The notes under the pieces are model-generated. The model was not told the DNA's origin. It saw only the letters and a program-made list of their open reading frames with translations, and searched no databases. A DNA stretch of 64,000 bases. Source: Oreocharis arfaki. Taxonomy: Eukaryota > Chordata > Aves > Passeriformes > Paramythiidae. The stretch lies in assembly GCA_013398015.1 (NCBI GenBank), contig VZRR01002857.1, positions 62,001 through 126,000 of the forward strand, in the 5' to 3' direction. The translations under genes were made by a program, and so were the position numbers. Shown here in pieces: positions 63,394 through 64,000 of this stretch; position 1 is the first letter of the stretch, and each line of letters starts with the position of its first letter.

Positions 63394-64000
63394 ACTTCTG
63401 AATCCAAATGTCCTTAAAAATGCAGGAAGATGCTGATGGTGTGTAGCAATGTTCACTGGTGGTAGTCCCTGACTTCTGCCTTCCTGCATTCATCTTGTTG
63501 GATGCATATTTAGTTAAGATTGTGGTTGGCATAATTGCTGTTCCCTTCTGCATGCAGCTATTATTACAGTAAGCTCTGCCTTTGCCATGTGTGCCTCATG
63601 TCAGCTCAGGATCAGAGCAGAGCTAAACTCAGATGACCAAAATGGTAAAATTTTGACGTTTTTGCCCTTCACTTCCCTGGGGAGACTTTTTCTTCAGCTG
63701 GAAAATCCCCCTGCGAAACTTCTCCTTCATCTCAGTTGCTCCCAGCTCAATGCAGTAAACCCAAACTGGTGTTTTTAAGCTCAGAGCAGCATTCTGTTGA
63801 GGCTAACCCGGCCTACTGCTGGGTGGGCAGCTGCCAGGAGCAAGGATGGGCAGTGTCAAGGGAATAACCGTGGCGGTCTCCTGCACTGGTACTGCCTGGG
63901 TTCAGCTGTGACTGTCTCCAGCAGTTCATCACAAGAATACAATATTCTGAAACTTGTTAGCTGTCCCGAAAGAAGAGAACATAAACAAATCACAGCTGCA
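63394..64000. other. Unique non-coding DNA
   Basis: Nothing recognisable; short open frames only. Confidence 0.5.

Noticed and set aside
1..64000. tRNA, rRNA, snRNA, CRISPR arrays, CpG island or bacterial operon structure
   Set aside because: Looked for by eye and none seen; the sequence is CpG-poor and of vertebrate type throughout.

Overview
The window reads as non-coding nuclear DNA from a vertebrate, almost certainly a bird. The evidence is the repeat set: at least nine CR1 LINE fragments, several ending in the typical octamer-like tails related to ATTCTATG, plus one solo LTR of the avian ERVL type. No Alu, L1, B1/B2 or other mammalian repeats were seen. I recognise no host protein-coding gene, rRNA, tRNA, snRNA, CRISPR array or bacterial-style operon. 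Most open frames are short and look like chance frames or shadows of CR1 sequence. The window is best described as an intron or intergenic stretch.

Layout. 1-2.9 kb: unique AT-rich DNA with a 44-base T tract at 718-761. 2.88-3.35 kb: solo ERVL-type LTR, antisense. 5.43-5.93 kb and 10.87-11.55 kb: 5'-truncated CR1 3' ends on the + strand. 17.4-18.85 kb: an older CR1 that keeps decayed ORF2 endonuclease and post-endonuclease sequence but has lost the reverse transcriptase. 24.04-25.04 kb: a CR1 holding the end of the reverse transcriptase and a full 3' UTR. 32.70-32.74 kb: a TG microsatellite. 37.45-37.91 kb: a CR1 interrupted by a single N where about 200 bases of the element are missing. 47.2-47.8 kb: two near-identical copies of a ~300-base unit separated by an N. 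54.39-54.45 kb: a run of Ns. 56.76-56.90 kb: antisense CR1. 59.41-60.14 kb: a CR1 whose 5' part is inverted exactly as twin priming predicts. 63.26-63.39 kb: a last CR1 tail.

Between the repeats the DNA is mostly unique. The + strand is visibly richer in T and G, and long T runs outnumber long A runs roughly 15 to 6 by eye. That hints at transcription of the + strand, that is, an intron of a + strand gene. Three stretches at 41960-42048, 46467-46555 and 49809-49895 have splice-like borders and mutually compatible reading phases. They are the best candidates for coding exons, but I cannot assign them to a protein and chance pseudo-exons are common. A few compact palindromes match known transcription-factor site architectures: a nuclear-receptor IR0 at 9.7 kb, a POU MORE element at 36.8 kb and a C/EBP-like site at 15.7 kb. 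No new multi-gene system is visible. The most informative observations are the inverted CR1, the duplicated unit next to an N, and the exon candidates.
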